From contig NZ_PVTS01000012.1 in assembly GCF_003003035.1 (NCBI RefSeq), forward strand, positions 62,001 to 126,000: a stretch of 64,000 nt of DNA, read 5' to 3'. A program made the translations under genes and the position numbers. Positions 8,913-18,091 of this stretch are shown piece by piece. The notes under the pieces are model-generated. The model saw only the letters and a list, made by a program, of their open reading frames with translations, had not been told where the DNA came from and did no database searches. The DNA comes from Marinilabilia salmonicolor. GTDB taxonomy: Bacteria > Bacteroidota > Bacteroidia > Bacteroidales > Marinilabiliaceae. Positions within the stretch are counted from its first letter, which is position 1. Every line of letters begins with the position of its first letter.

Positions 8913-9010
8913 TGAAACGAGCATGGCAATGACTGCCTCAAAAGAATATGTATAAGTTCTTGCATGTGCATGCGAGTTCCATCCGACCTTGAAAATTAAT
9001 TTTATACGGA
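8913..9010 (+). repeat. 98-bp tandem repeat, unit 1
   Basis: This unit starts TGAAACGAGCATGGCAATGA and ends TTTTATACGGA. It is followed head to tail by unit 2. The body includes AATATGTATAAGTTCTT, ATGCGAGTTCCATCCGACCTT and an AT-rich gap. CATCCG and CGGATG near its end can pair into a stem. Unit 1 carries a small duplication (GCATGTGCATGC). Confidence 0.7.
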
Positions 9011-9105
9011 TGAAACGAGCATGGCAATGATTGGCACAAGAGAATATGTATAAGTTCTTTCATGCGAGTTCCATCCGACCTTAATTAATAAATTTTATAC
9101 GGATG
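9011..9105 (+). repeat. 98-bp tandem repeat, unit 2
   Basis: This is a near-identical second unit, directly after unit 1 in the same orientation. It differs by a few substitutions and lacks the GCATGT duplication. A more diverged relative lies at the start of the window (about 19-118). Confidence 0.7.
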
Positions 9106-9112
9106 AATAAAG

Positions 9113-9152
9113 AGGGTAAGTTTTCAATTTTGTCGAAAACTTACCCTTTTTT
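9113..9152. terminator. Terminator between convergent genes
   Basis: A 13-bp stem, AGGGTAAGTTTTC (9113-9125) with GAAAACTTACCCT (9135-9147), is followed on the plus strand by TTTTTT. On the minus strand the following T-run is weaker. It lies between the lipoprotein gene and the convergent gene ending at 9153 and can serve both. Confidence 0.8.
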
Positions 9153-10181
9153 CTATATCATCTTTTTTAGAAAGTGTGTCAGTTTGTTGTCTGGCAGGGT
9201 GCGACCAATGTTTAAAAGAGGATTTAAAGCTTTTTGAGGATATTGAATAAAGTTTGTTGTAGCCCCGTAGGTTACGTATACTTTCGCTCCCAGGCGGGTT
9301 TTATATAGAGCCAATCCGTCACCATCTTTTTCCTGAGGCCTTCCTCCCAGATTGTAACTGGTGAATCCTTTCTTTTTGTATTCATCAATTACTTTAATAT
9401 TCAAAAGTGTTGACAATCCTTTTTTGTATCCAAAATTGTCAGTAGCTTTTAAAAGCATATATGCCTGATTGTTATACTCGAGGGTCATTTCAATGGAATG
9501 GATGACTTCCCCGGTCTGGATGGTGAAAATTTTTGCAATACCCCTGTTGATAAGCTTTTCTAATGACTTTCGGGACATGTGTTTTAAGTAGAACGGATTA
9601 TAGTTCGTTCGTGACTTTTTTAGTCTTTCATTTTTTACATTGCTGAGCAATTCCATCAATCGGGGAACTAAGTCTGGATTAGTTGCCTCATGGAACGTAG
9701 TGTTAACTTTGGCTGCCTTTTTTAGGTGACGTTTTAGCTGGTGATGAAGGTCTTCTTCTGAGTGTTCCCTTAGCATGATTTTATACTCAAACCGGCTTGT
9801 GGTCCAATAAGCTGAATGTCCCGGGTTTGCCAGAAAAGAGGGATAATCATAGGAAGACATAATCACACGGTCGATGTAATGGTCTGAAGCGTATTTGTAC
9901 AGGGCATCCAATAACTCTCTGGGGGAGGTGGAAGATTCTCGTTTTTTGGCGAAACCTGCATAAAAAAAGAGCTGGTTTTTACCAAGGCTATGATTGCTTT
10001 CCCGTATTCCGGATATCTTCGCTTCAGTCTCTCCTTCAGAATTGGTGAAGTCGAGATAAAGCGGCTCCAGCGTGTCGTTTGAAACTGAGTTTATCCATGC
10101 CGGATTCAAAAAAACATTACTGTTAAACTCCTCAAGATTCTTTATCCATTCAGACTCCGTCTTTCTAAAAGCAATCAGCAT
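9153..10181 (-). CDS. FemAB-like GNAT acyltransferase
   Basis: This 342-residue cytosolic protein has the double-GNAT layout of the FemAB/BioF2-like (Acetyltransf_6) families. Those enzymes transfer amino acids or acyl groups, often from tRNA or CoA, to amines on cell-wall or surface glycans. Signals are the N-terminal FLNPAWINS element, a basic helix (HQLKRHLKKAAKV, near 155-170) and the C-terminal core YNLGGRPQEKDGDGLALYK (near 290-310), which matches the FemAB-type pattern before the last strands. It is the second gene of a minus-strand pair behind a PaaK-like ligase (206 bp gap). FemAB-like and CapK-like genes recur together in EPS loci, so a decoration role is likely. The substrate is unknown. 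Confidence 0.75.
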   Translation of the reverse strand: MLIAFRKTESEWIKNLEEFNSNVFLNPAWINSVSNDTLEPLYLDFTNSEGETEAKISGIRESNHSLGKNQLFFYAGFAKKRESSTSPRELLDALYKYASDHYIDRVIMSSYDYPSFLANPGHSAYWTTSRFEYKIMLREHSEEDLHHQLKRHLKKAAKVNTTFHEATNPDLVPRLMELLSNVKNERLKKSRTNYNPFYLKHMSRKSLEKLINRGIAKIFTIQTGEVIHSIEMTLEYNNQAYMLLKATDNFGYKKGLSTLLNIKVIDEYKKKGFTSYNLGGRPQEKDGDGLALYKTRLGAKVYVTYGATTNFIQYPQKALNPLLNIGRTLPDNKLTHFLKKMI

Positions 10182-10387
10182 AAATATCTTATTATTTCTT
10201 TTTTTATTAACGGTAAATTACTCGATATTGTTCTGAAAAACCATACTTTACAGAAGGATTAAAACAATCAACCGTGCGATTTCCATTTGGCTTAAAAAAA
10301 GGAAATTATCTCCGGACAATCGTTTGATCATCAGGCTTCACATAAAATAAGTTTGAAAAAGGGACAGTGAAGTTCTATTTTGAGCTC

Positions 10388-11680
10388 TTACTCACATGAG
10401 ATAAAGCGCTGTCGTTTTGTTCTTCCATCACCGGGAATATCAGAAACTCGTTGGATATCTATGTTAATCTCTTCTTTTGCATGTCTGGTAATGGTCTTTT
10501 TCAGACTTTCTTTTTGAATTTCCGAAAGTGGATGACCTGAAATTAACTTCATTGCTATGGAAAAGTCATCTTTTTGGATAGCCTGGAACTGATAAATGAG
10601 ATTTGGGAATTTTTTGTTAAATTCTTCCATGACAAAATGAAACAAGGTATCACCCGGCATTTTTCTTCCTGAGGGAAGTTTCAGCATTGCTTCTTTTCTT
10701 CCTTGTAACTGTGTGATGTAACGTTTGCCATTAATGGTTTTAAGAGCAGCCAAATCGCCTACCTCATATTTGACAAAAGGTGTTCCCTGTTGGAAAAGTT
10801 GAGTGCAAACCACCCGGCCAATTTCTCCGTCTTTCACCGGGAATCCTTCGTTATCTACTATTTCAACATGAAGCGTCTCTTCAGAAACTTTCCATTTTCC
10901 TGTTTCTCCAAAACCGATGATACCAAACTCCGATGTGCCATATTCGTTATATACTTTGACACCAAAGCTTTTTTCCATAAGATCCTGCTCTTCGTTGGTG
11001 CACATTTCAGAAGTGATGATACAACTATCTAAAGAAGGAACAATGTCACTGAGTAATATCCCTCTGGCGTTCAAATGCTTTGCGAAAACGATCAGGGGAA
11101 AGGCATAACCATATAAATAACTGAATTTACGGCTCTTCATTCTCTTAATCCATTCATCCAGGTTCTCTCCTGAAAGATTGATTACCTGAAAACGCTCTCT
11201 TCCTGCCAGTAAGTCCTTCATGTTTTCCTTTAGTTTGTCGGGAAGAGTGGAGGAGCTGCCATAAAATCTTGCTTGAAATCCGCTCAATGAAGCATCTGCT
11301 TGTCGGTAAACATGTTCAATAAAAGCCCAGGTTAGGGCGTGGGTAAGATAATCCGAGAAAAATGTGAATGGAATACCTGTGGAACCACTCGTGGATTGTC
11401 TGTAATATCTTTTATTCCTAACCTTATCGGGTTTTAATGAAATATGGGCATTAAAAAAATCTATTTTCCGAAGTATTGGAATCTCTTCCCATTTTGATGG
11501 TCTTTTGCCGACAAAATTTCGGTAGGCGTCATTGTTGTCATAGTGAAATTTAAATGCTTCCCATTTCTTTTGAGTGTGCCAACTGTGAAAATTAGTTCCA
11601 TCCGGAATGGACTGTAGTATTTGGGATGCTTTCTTTATTGGAAACCCCAGTATTTTTAATGTAGTGAACAGGTTTGTCAT
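10388..11680 (-). CDS. PaaK/CapK-like adenylate-forming enzyme, paralogue 1
   Basis: This 430-residue protein belongs to the phenylacetate-CoA ligase-like (CapK/coenzyme F390 synthetase-like) branch of adenylating enzymes. The Ser/Gly-rich ATP loop QSTSGSTGIPFTFF is near residue 112. NEYGTSEFGIIGFGE (near 248) corresponds to the A5 region, and KYEVGDLA (near 305) to the A8 region with its Asp. It is a clear paralogue of the protein at 32121-33401; even the N-termini match (TLKILGFPIKKA and TLKLLGFPVDEA). It probably activates a carboxylate for attachment to the EPS or another envelope glycan, with the downstream GNAT as transferase. The minus-strand start lies 568 bp from the divergent beta-helix gene. 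Confidence 0.78.
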   Translation of the reverse strand: MTNLFTTLKILGFPIKKASQILQSIPDGTNFHSWHTQKKWEAFKFHYDNNDAYRNFVGKRPSKWEEIPILRKIDFFNAHISLKPDKVRNKRYYRQSTSGSTGIPFTFFSDYLTHALTWAFIEHVYRQADASLSGFQARFYGSSSTLPDKLKENMKDLLAGRERFQVINLSGENLDEWIKRMKSRKFSYLYGYAFPLIVFAKHLNARGILLSDIVPSLDSCIITSEMCTNEEQDLMEKSFGVKVYNEYGTSEFGIIGFGETGKWKVSEETLHVEIVDNEGFPVKDGEIGRVVCTQLFQQGTPFVKYEVGDLAALKTINGKRYITQLQGRKEAMLKLPSGRKMPGDTLFHFVMEEFNKKFPNLIYQFQAIQKDDFSIAMKLISGHPLSEIQKESLKKTITRHAKEEINIDIQRVSDIPGDGRTKRQRFISCE

Positions 11681-12266
11681 TCGTTCTCTATTGACACAAA
11701 TACAGCTCTAGGAAAACATTACAAGATAGGAATCTTCAGGCAATTTTGGGAGAATGTAAAGCGCTCTTTGACGTGGCTCTGAAAATACCTGATAAAGGAC
11801 CTTGAATGTTTTGATAAACTGATTAGATCTTAGTGTTTATGGGGGGAAAGCGGGATTTTACGTGGTAATTTATTTAGTTTATAGAATGCTTTCATTGGTG
11901 AACGTATAGATGCGTTTGATGTAAAAAGAGTGGATATTGCAGGTTGCTTGTTGTAATTTACAACCATTCCGGATTTAGCACTCCGGAAATATTTTTTTTT
12001 AAATCAGTGCCGGTTTGGTGTGGGACTGAGGAGGCGAAGCTGTATCATAAACTACCATTTTTGCTGAGCTACAGTGAAAAAAATTAATTGTTTAAAAATG
12101 TAAAAAAGACTATTGTTTTTGTTAATTTTTTTGACGAGTGTAACAATTTTGTTGATTAACTCGTTATTGCCTGTGATAAAAGTATTTATTCACAGGGCCA
12201 TTCTTTGAATTATTTCAGGTTTTAAAAGGCTTGAACTGAAATTCGGGAGTGAAAAAATTAACAAAA
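11681..12266. other. Long divergent intergenic region with palindrome and hairpin
   Basis: This ~585-bp non-coding region carries the outward promoters of the PaaK-like gene (minus) and the first beta-helix gene (plus). It contains a perfect 15-bp palindrome GTTGTAATTTACAAC at 11950-11964, immediately followed by a terminator-like hairpin at 11967-12001. The ~250 bp after the hairpin are AT-rich, with several TTTTTG tracts. No open frame is convincing and no clean TTTG-N19-TAnnTTTG pair was found. Confidence 0.5.
11967..12001 (+). terminator. Terminator-like hairpin in a leader region
   Basis: TTCCGGA (11967-11973) and TCCGGAA (11982-11988) form a 7-bp stem around TTTAGCAC, followed by ATA and a run of about ten T. 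No plus-strand gene lies upstream, because the neighbour is divergent. It therefore either ends a short unannotated transcript or acts as an attenuator in the leader of the gene at 12267. Confidence 0.55.
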
Positions 12267-14063
12267 ATGAAATTAAAGAGAAGTTGGATTGTTGTAGTTG
12301 TATTAATAGGGTTGATTCAAAGTGTTGGTGGAAAAGTTTTCCACGTTACAACTGATGGGACATTTGATGGTTCAGGAAGCATTGATTCACCAAGGAGTTT
12401 ACAAAGGGCTTTTGAGGATCATATGAATTATGTGGATGCAGGACCGGGAGATACAGTATTTATTCATGGAGGGGACTATTATGGTTCCTTTACCAGTTGG
12501 TTGAGAGGGGAGCCTAATAATCCTGTTGTTGTTATGCCGTATAATAATGAAATTGTTAGAATTATTGGTACAGGAGTAGAAAATAATACACTATCAATTC
12601 AAGGGGCTCATGCTGTTTTCAGAGACTTGATTGTTACTCAGTCAGAACGAAATCGTTATACCGGAAGCGGTGAGGTAAATGCCGAAGGAGGTGTATCTAT
12701 TGGAGGAGAAGGTGTTAAGTTGATAAATTCTATTATTTATGATATTTATGGTGTCGGAACAGGTGGTTCATCCAACGCTATTAATGCTGAGATAAATGGA
12801 TGTATTATTTTTAATGCCGGTTATAAAGATCCGTATCGAGGTGTAGGGCATGGCATGTATTTATCCAATAATACCGGAGAGAAAGTTGTTAGAAAAAATA
12901 TTGTTTTTAATACTTACGGACACGGAATTCAGTTTTATACAGAAGGTGCCCAGGAACTTAATGGTAGTTTATTTGAAGATAATATTATTTTTAATGCAGG
13001 TATTGCGACCAATGAGGATGGCATTGGAGAAATGAGAAATTATATGATGGGGGGTAATGTACCTACTCGGGACTTGAAAATGATCAATAATTATTCTTAT
13101 CAGCCTCCCGGAAGTATTGGTAATGGTATGGTTATGGGGTATAATACGGATAGTGAATCTTGTGTTATAGAGGGGAATTATATTGCCAGAGGAAAGCGAG
13201 TTTTCAGTATTCAAAGGTTTAGTGAAGCAATAATACGTAATAACGTAATTATCGGAGAAGAAGATCAAGCTTTAACGTCATTGCTTTATCCAGATGAATT
13301 TCCTGTTAATGAATATGATTGGAACCAAAATAAGTATTTTGGGGATACTCAGGTTTTCTTTAATGAAAACAGCAATGATAATTTGACTTTTTCAGAATGG
13401 AAGAATCAATTTGGTTATGATACTAATAGTAGTTACCAGTCGGTTCGAGATTTGGAGAATCATGTCAAAGTAATTGCTAATGATTATGAATCGGGAAGAG
13501 CACATATTGTAGCCTATAACTGGAAAAACCTGGATTATATTTCAGTAGATTTGAGTGATATTCTTCCTGTAAACGAGGGATACCGTATTTATGATGTTGA
13601 AAATATTTTTGAGCCTATACTGCAGGGAACATATAAGGGAGGTTCTATTCAAATACCGATGCATCTCACCGAGATTATTCAACCTTCAGGAGATAATATT
13701 GACTTTTCAACGCCGCACACCGGCAAAGAATTTGGAGTTTTTCTGGTGAAAAGTGCAAAATCTGTTTCTTCTTCACCACTTCCGACAAATATTTCAGAAA
13801 CAAATCATGAAGAGGAGGTAAAGGTGTATCCTAACCCTGTTCAGGATTTTTTAACCATCAGTTTCAATGCAACATCTTCAGAGAATGCAATGTTGTCTGT
13901 TTTCGACATGCAAGGGAGAAAAGTTTTTAATAAAGAATTGTCTGTATATATTGGAAATAACAACCTGGAGTTTGATCTTGTCCAATTAAAAAGTGGCTTT
14001 TATGTTGGCTTATTGGAACAAGGTTCTTCAAGACATACGTTTAAAATTAGGAAAATTAATTAA
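12267..14063 (+). CDS. Type IX-secreted parallel beta-helix protein, paralogue 1
   Basis: This 598-residue secreted protein starts MKLKRSWIVVVVLIGL, a signal peptide ending near SVGG. A GTG 18 bases upstream is an alternative start. Residues ~25-350 have the Asn/Gly/Ile-rich short-turn repeat pattern of right-handed parallel beta-helices (NNIV/NYI steps, SSNAINAEINGCIIFNAG), as in polysaccharide lyases and tail-spike-like enzymes. An all-beta module follows (~400-500; IYDVENIFEPILQGTYKGG). The last ~80 residues are a type A type IX sorting domain: VKVYPNPVQDFLTISF, DMQGRKV, LKSGFYVGLL, with a basic C-terminus. It lies just upstream of the EPS cluster and has a tandem paralogue, so it may bind or cleave the polymer. 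No catalytic residues were assigned. Confidence 0.8.
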   Translation: MKLKRSWIVVVVLIGLIQSVGGKVFHVTTDGTFDGSGSIDSPRSLQRAFEDHMNYVDAGPGDTVFIHGGDYYGSFTSWLRGEPNNPVVVMPYNNEIVRIIGTGVENNTLSIQGAHAVFRDLIVTQSERNRYTGSGEVNAEGGVSIGGEGVKLINSIIYDIYGVGTGGSSNAINAEINGCIIFNAGYKDPYRGVGHGMYLSNNTGEKVVRKNIVFNTYGHGIQFYTEGAQELNGSLFEDNIIFNAGIATNEDGIGEMRNYMMGGNVPTRDLKMINNYSYQPPGSIGNGMVMGYNTDSESCVIEGNYIARGKRVFSIQRFSEAIIRNNVIIGEEDQALTSLLYPDEFPVNEYDWNQNKYFGDTQVFFNENSNDNLTFSEWKNQFGYDTNSSYQSVRDLENHVKVIANDYESGRAHIVAYNWKNLDYISVDLSDILPVNEGYRIYDVENIFEPILQGTYKGGSIQIPMHLTEIIQPSGDNIDFSTPHTGKEFGVFLVKSAKSVSSSPLPTNISETNHEEEVKVYPNPVQDFLTISFNATSSENAMLSVFDMQGRKVFNKELSVYIGNNNLEFDLVQLKSGFYVGLLEQGSSRHTFKIRKIN

Positions 14064-14611
14064 GTAATAGAGTAAATTTCATGTTGAACAATCATTTAAA
14101 ATTTTCCGATTGAGGATTAAAAATGATTGTTCAACTGTTTTTTTTGATCTGAATTTAGCCTGCTTTATTCATGAATTATCGTTGTGAGATGTTCAAATAT
14201 CAAGAAATACAATCAACCGCAGATAAAATGGATGCAGGAAATAATGGATTATTTTCAAATCCATTTTATTGAGGACGGTTGGATTTTGCAGATAGTTGGA
14301 CATCGGAATAGATTATTTGTGAATAATGCAGGTTAAGATGATGATTCCTGAATTGTTTTATTATTCACTTTATTTATATATAGGGAATTCTTCTTTTGGA
14401 CGTTGCTTAGTTGTCCATTTTTAAAATACATATATTGAGATGTCAGGTGATGGACATACTCAATATTTCTTTCAAACAATTATTTCTGTTTTTCTGAATT
14501 TTTTTTGGTGGAAATTGATAGTCAAAGTATTCTATGGTTTTTATCGCAATTCGGTGAAATTAATATATCCGGTTAATTGAATATTGTGTCGTTAATTAAT
14601 CTTTAAGATTT
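14064..14611. other. Intergenic region with terminator and leader hairpin
   Basis: These 548 bp have no gene. The first part holds the terminator at 14083-14145. Further on, an imperfect inverted repeat flanks ATCCATTTTAT near 14228-14270. A bulged hairpin (TATATTGAGATGTC with GGACATACTCAATATT) spans about 14431-14468, 145 bp before the next gene. It differs from the hairpin in front of the first paralogue. Confidence 0.45.
14083..14145 (+). terminator. Terminator after first beta-helix gene
   Basis: GTTGAACAATCATTT (14083-14097) and AAATGATTGTTCAAC (14121-14135) form a perfect 15-bp stem, followed by eight T. It lies 20 bp past the stop codon, so the two paralogues are separately transcribed. 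Confidence 0.85.
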
Positions 14612-16402
14612 ATGTGTTTGTTAAAGAGGTTTTCCCTGTTTCTCTTTTTTTTATTTTTAATGTCTGGAATTATTCATTCTAAGACGTTTCATGTCTCTGT
14701 TAACGGAACATTTGATGGGAGCGGAAGTAGTCTTGCTCCCAGGAGTTTACAACGTGCATTAGAGGTGCATATGAATTATGTGGATGCCGGTCCGGGAGAT
14801 ACAGTATTAATTCATCAGGGAGATTATTATGGGTCTTTTTCCAGTTGGATTCACGGTGAAAAAGATAACCCTGTGGTAGTTATGCCTTTCGAAAATGATG
14901 TGGTAAGAATTATCGGAACAGGAGCGGAAAATAGTACACTTTCGATTAATGGACGTTATGCAATATTTCGGGATTTAATTATTACCCAATCTGAAAGGAA
15001 TCGGGATACAGGCAGAGGTGAGGTTAATGCCGAAGCAGGAGTTTCTCTTGGGGCTGAAGGTGTTAAATTGGTTAACTGCATCATCCATGATATTTATGGT
15101 GTAGGAGTTGGTGGCTCATCAAATGCAGTTAACGCAGAAATTAATGGTTGTATTATTTTTAATATTGGATATAAGTCTCCTGAAAGGGGTATTGGTCATG
15201 GAATGTATTTATCCAATAATACCGGAGAAAAAGAAGTTGTAAATAATATTGTTTTTAATACCTATGGACACGGAATTCAATTCTATACGGAAGGAGCACA
15301 ACAATTGAATCCTTGTCTTTTTGAAAACAATATCATTTTTAACGCAGGAATTCTGGCAAGTGAGAGCGGAGTCGGAGAAATGCGAAACTATATGATGGGA
15401 GGTAATGTTCCAACCAAAGGCCTTAAAATGATAAAAAATTATTCCTATCAACCACCCAATAGTGTTGGAAATGGAATGGTTCTTGGCTATAATGTGGATA
15501 GTGAATCCTGTGTGGTGAATGATAATTATATCGCTGGAGGGAAAAGAGTTTTTAGTATTCAACGTTTTTCTAATGTTGTAATTAAAAATAATACGATTGT
15601 TTCGAAGCACAGACAAGCTTTGGTATCCTTGCTGTTTCCGGACGATTCAGCAGTTGAACGATACGAATGGGATTTTAACCATTATTTTGGTAATGAACAG
15701 GTATTTTATGATGAAAACAGCAACCAGATCCTGAGCTTTTCGGATTGGACACGCCGGTTTCCTTATGATATGAATAGTAGATATTCTGACTTTTCGGAAC
15801 TGAATAATCATACTGCGGTTATTCCCAATGTTTATGAAAGGGGGAAGGCACATATTGTTGTTTTTAACTGGAAGCAACAGAAGTCTGTAAATATTGACTT
15901 AAGCGGACTATTGCAACTCAATGAAGAGTTTAAGCTATATGATGTCGAGAATTTGACAGAGCCAATTCTGAAAGGAACATTTACCGGTGAACCATTTTCA
16001 ATACCGATGGACATATCCACAGTGATTCAACCATCAGGTAATATATCCTATTCTACACCACATACAGGGATAGAGTTTGGATGTTTTTTTGTTGTTTCTG
16101 ATAATAAGAAGTATAAGGTTCAAAGAAATGAAGTAGGAAAGGGATTGACAATCTTAAGTGCATACCCTAATCCTACAAGAGATTTTTTTATTATTGAATA
16201 TCAGGTTGAAAAGGAAGGGGCAGTTGTGGCAACTGTTTTTGATGCCGAAGGAATTAAGGTATTTACAAAAGAAGAGGAAGTTAGTTTTGTCGGGAAAAAG
16301 AAATTTTTACTGAACTTCTTTGGATTTAATGAGGGGGCCTACATTATAAATCTTCATAACGGTCAATCTTCAGATAGTTGTAAAGTTGTAGTTGAGCCAT
16401 AG
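14612..16402 (+). CDS. Type IX-secreted parallel beta-helix protein, paralogue 2
   Basis: This 596-residue tandem paralogue of the preceding gene is collinear with it almost throughout. Shared blocks include GDTVLIHQGDYYGSF, ITQSERN, GMYLSNNTGEK, NTYGHGIQFYTEGAQ and RNYMMGGNVPT. The signal peptide (FLFFLFLMSGIIHS) and extreme C-terminus have diverged more. It again ends in a type IX sorting domain (LSAYPNPTRDFFIIEY, FNEGAYIINL). The conserved core spans the beta-helix, and the identical NNTGEK/YGHGIQFYTEGAQ belt is the best place to look for a binding or catalytic groove. Function is unknown; a polysaccharide lyase, epimerase-like or matrix protein role would fit the adjacent EPS genes. The EPS cluster begins 169 bp downstream. 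Confidence 0.8.
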   Translation: MCLLKRFSLFLFFLFLMSGIIHSKTFHVSVNGTFDGSGSSLAPRSLQRALEVHMNYVDAGPGDTVLIHQGDYYGSFSSWIHGEKDNPVVVMPFENDVVRIIGTGAENSTLSINGRYAIFRDLIITQSERNRDTGRGEVNAEAGVSLGAEGVKLVNCIIHDIYGVGVGGSSNAVNAEINGCIIFNIGYKSPERGIGHGMYLSNNTGEKEVVNNIVFNTYGHGIQFYTEGAQQLNPCLFENNIIFNAGILASESGVGEMRNYMMGGNVPTKGLKMIKNYSYQPPNSVGNGMVLGYNVDSESCVVNDNYIAGGKRVFSIQRFSNVVIKNNTIVSKHRQALVSLLFPDDSAVERYEWDFNHYFGNEQVFYDENSNQILSFSDWTRRFPYDMNSRYSDFSELNNHTAVIPNVYERGKAHIVVFNWKQQKSVNIDLSGLLQLNEEFKLYDVENLTEPILKGTFTGEPFSIPMDISTVIQPSGNISYSTPHTGIEFGCFFVVSDNKKYKVQRNEVGKGLTILSAYPNPTRDFFIIEYQVEKEGAVVATVFDAEGIKVFTKEEEVSFVGKKKFLLNFFGFNEGAYIINLHNGQSSDSCKVVVEP

Positions 16403-16570
16403 TGATAACTTGGCTATAAGGTGTTCTATTACAATTAATTGAGACGGTAATTATTTACCACAGGATCGATAAATACTTATTCCTCTTTTCAGATCGGTTA
16501 CAATTTTCTTAAATTATTTTTTCATCATTATTAAATCTTTCGAGACTTAAAAACTTAAAGCTATTGTTTT

Positions 16571-18031
16571 GTGGGACTAAGAGAAAAGGGAAGAATTGCA
16601 ATCAAGTGGAACCTGGTTGAAAAATTTTTAAAAAGAGGAGTGACTTTCATTATATCCATTTTCTTGGCACGGTTGCTGGAGCCCTCCGATTTTGGTCTAT
16701 TGGCTATGATTTCTGTATTTACTGCTTTTGCTGCTGTTTTTTATGATTTTGGATTGGGGCAGGCATTAATTCAAAAAAAAGAAGTGAGCGATGTTCAATT
16801 TAGTACCGTGTTTTTTTTGAATGTTGTTCTGGGAATAGTTGTTTATTTATTAATGTGGTTTGTGGCACCCTTTATTGCTTCTTTTTATGAGAATCCAATA
16901 CTTATTCAAATAATTCGGGTATCCACTTTAACGTTTATTTTTGGGTCAACTACAATAGTTAGTACCGCTTTGTTGACAAAAACATTGAATTATAAGGTTT
17001 TTGCAAAATCCATGTTTATTTCATCGGTATTAGGAGGAACTACCGGAGTGGTGCTTGCTTTCTTAGGATATGGAGTCTGGAGTCTGGTTTTCTACAGTCT
17101 CATTTCGTCTCTGGTTAATATGTTCATTCTGTGGTTTGCCACACCTTGGCGTCCTATTTGGGCATTTGATTTTAAGTCGATTAAAGAGATTTGGCGCAAG
17201 GGATTGGGATTTATGAATTTGGGTATTATTAATAATGTGGTGAGCCGGATTGATAATCTTTTTATAGGAAAGGTTTTTAATGCCAATATGTTGGGCCTTT
17301 TTAATAGAGCAAAGACTTTTTGGGAGTTGCCACAGGATACTTTCTTGCTACCGGTTACCCGTCCCATGTTTCCCGTTTTTGCTCAGATTCAGGATGAGCC
17401 AGGAAAAATTAAAGAGTCTTTTTTTCAAATGTTTTATCTTCTTAATTTTTCGATGTTTTTGGTTTTTGGGATTATGTATTTGTCTGCCGAAAATATTATT
17501 GTTATCCTATATTCCGATAAATGGATAGAAAGTGTTCCATTTCTAAAAGTTATGTTGTTACTCCTACCGATACTTCCGTTTAGCACACTTATAACTTCTC
17601 TTTTAAAAGGTGTGGGAAAAATCCGATTGTTGACATTGATTACCGTTCTTGATCGTTTTAGTATTCTGCTTGCCCTTTTCTTTGGGATCAGATATGGGTT
17701 ATTGGAGTATCTGTATGCCTTGGTGAGTTTAAAATTTTTGGTTTTTGTGTTAAGAGTCGTTATTGTTCATCGATTGTTTCAGTTTGGGTGGTTGAAAACT
17801 GTTTTGCCTATATTTAAACCCGGCCTGTTATTTCTTATTCCACTGATGGTTGTAAAATTTGTTAGTATCTCAAATATTTATCTTGAAGTTGTTTTTAATA
17901 CTTTGGTTTTTCTGCTTGTTTTTATTTTCTTAAGCTATCTTTTAAAAATTGAAGGAGTTCTTGAACTGAAAGCTGAAGTTAGACCTATTCTTAAAAAACT
18001 TCATCGGAAGGGGAATTTTCGAAAGCGTTAG
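16571..18031 (+). CDS. Wzx-type oligosaccharide flippase (MOP superfamily)
   Basis: This 486-residue integral membrane protein has about 12-14 hydrophobic helices. The polysaccharide-flippase signatures are an N-terminal basic stretch before IISIFLARLLEPSDFGLLAM, YDFGLGQALIQK (near 60) and LGLFNRAKTFWELP (near 240), typical of the WzxC/TuaB-like group. It would flip the lipid-linked repeat unit to the periplasm for polymerisation. GTG 16571 is used as the start; no ATG gives a fuller N-terminus. It is the first gene of a same-strand run of 20 genes to 41050, with small gaps and overlaps, so the EPS promoter should lie in 16403-16570. Confidence 0.88.
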   Translation: MGLREKGRIAIKWNLVEKFLKRGVTFIISIFLARLLEPSDFGLLAMISVFTAFAAVFYDFGLGQALIQKKEVSDVQFSTVFFLNVVLGIVVYLLMWFVAPFIASFYENPILIQIIRVSTLTFIFGSTTIVSTALLTKTLNYKVFAKSMFISSVLGGTTGVVLAFLGYGVWSLVFYSLISSLVNMFILWFATPWRPIWAFDFKSIKEIWRKGLGFMNLGIINNVVSRIDNLFIGKVFNANMLGLFNRAKTFWELPQDTFLLPVTRPMFPVFAQIQDEPGKIKESFFQMFYLLNFSMFLVFGIMYLSAENIIVILYSDKWIESVPFLKVMLLLLPILPFSTLITSLLKGVGKIRLLTLITVLDRFSILLALFFGIRYGLLEYLYALVSLKFLVFVLRVVIVHRLFQFGWLKTVLPIFKPGLLFLIPLMVVKFVSISNIYLEVVFNTLVFLLVFIFLSYLLKIEGVLELKAEVRPILKKLHRKGNFRKR

Positions 18032-18091
18032 ATTTTAGGGGCGATAATAAATGTTTCAGGATATCTGATTTTTATTCTTAATCAATTAATT

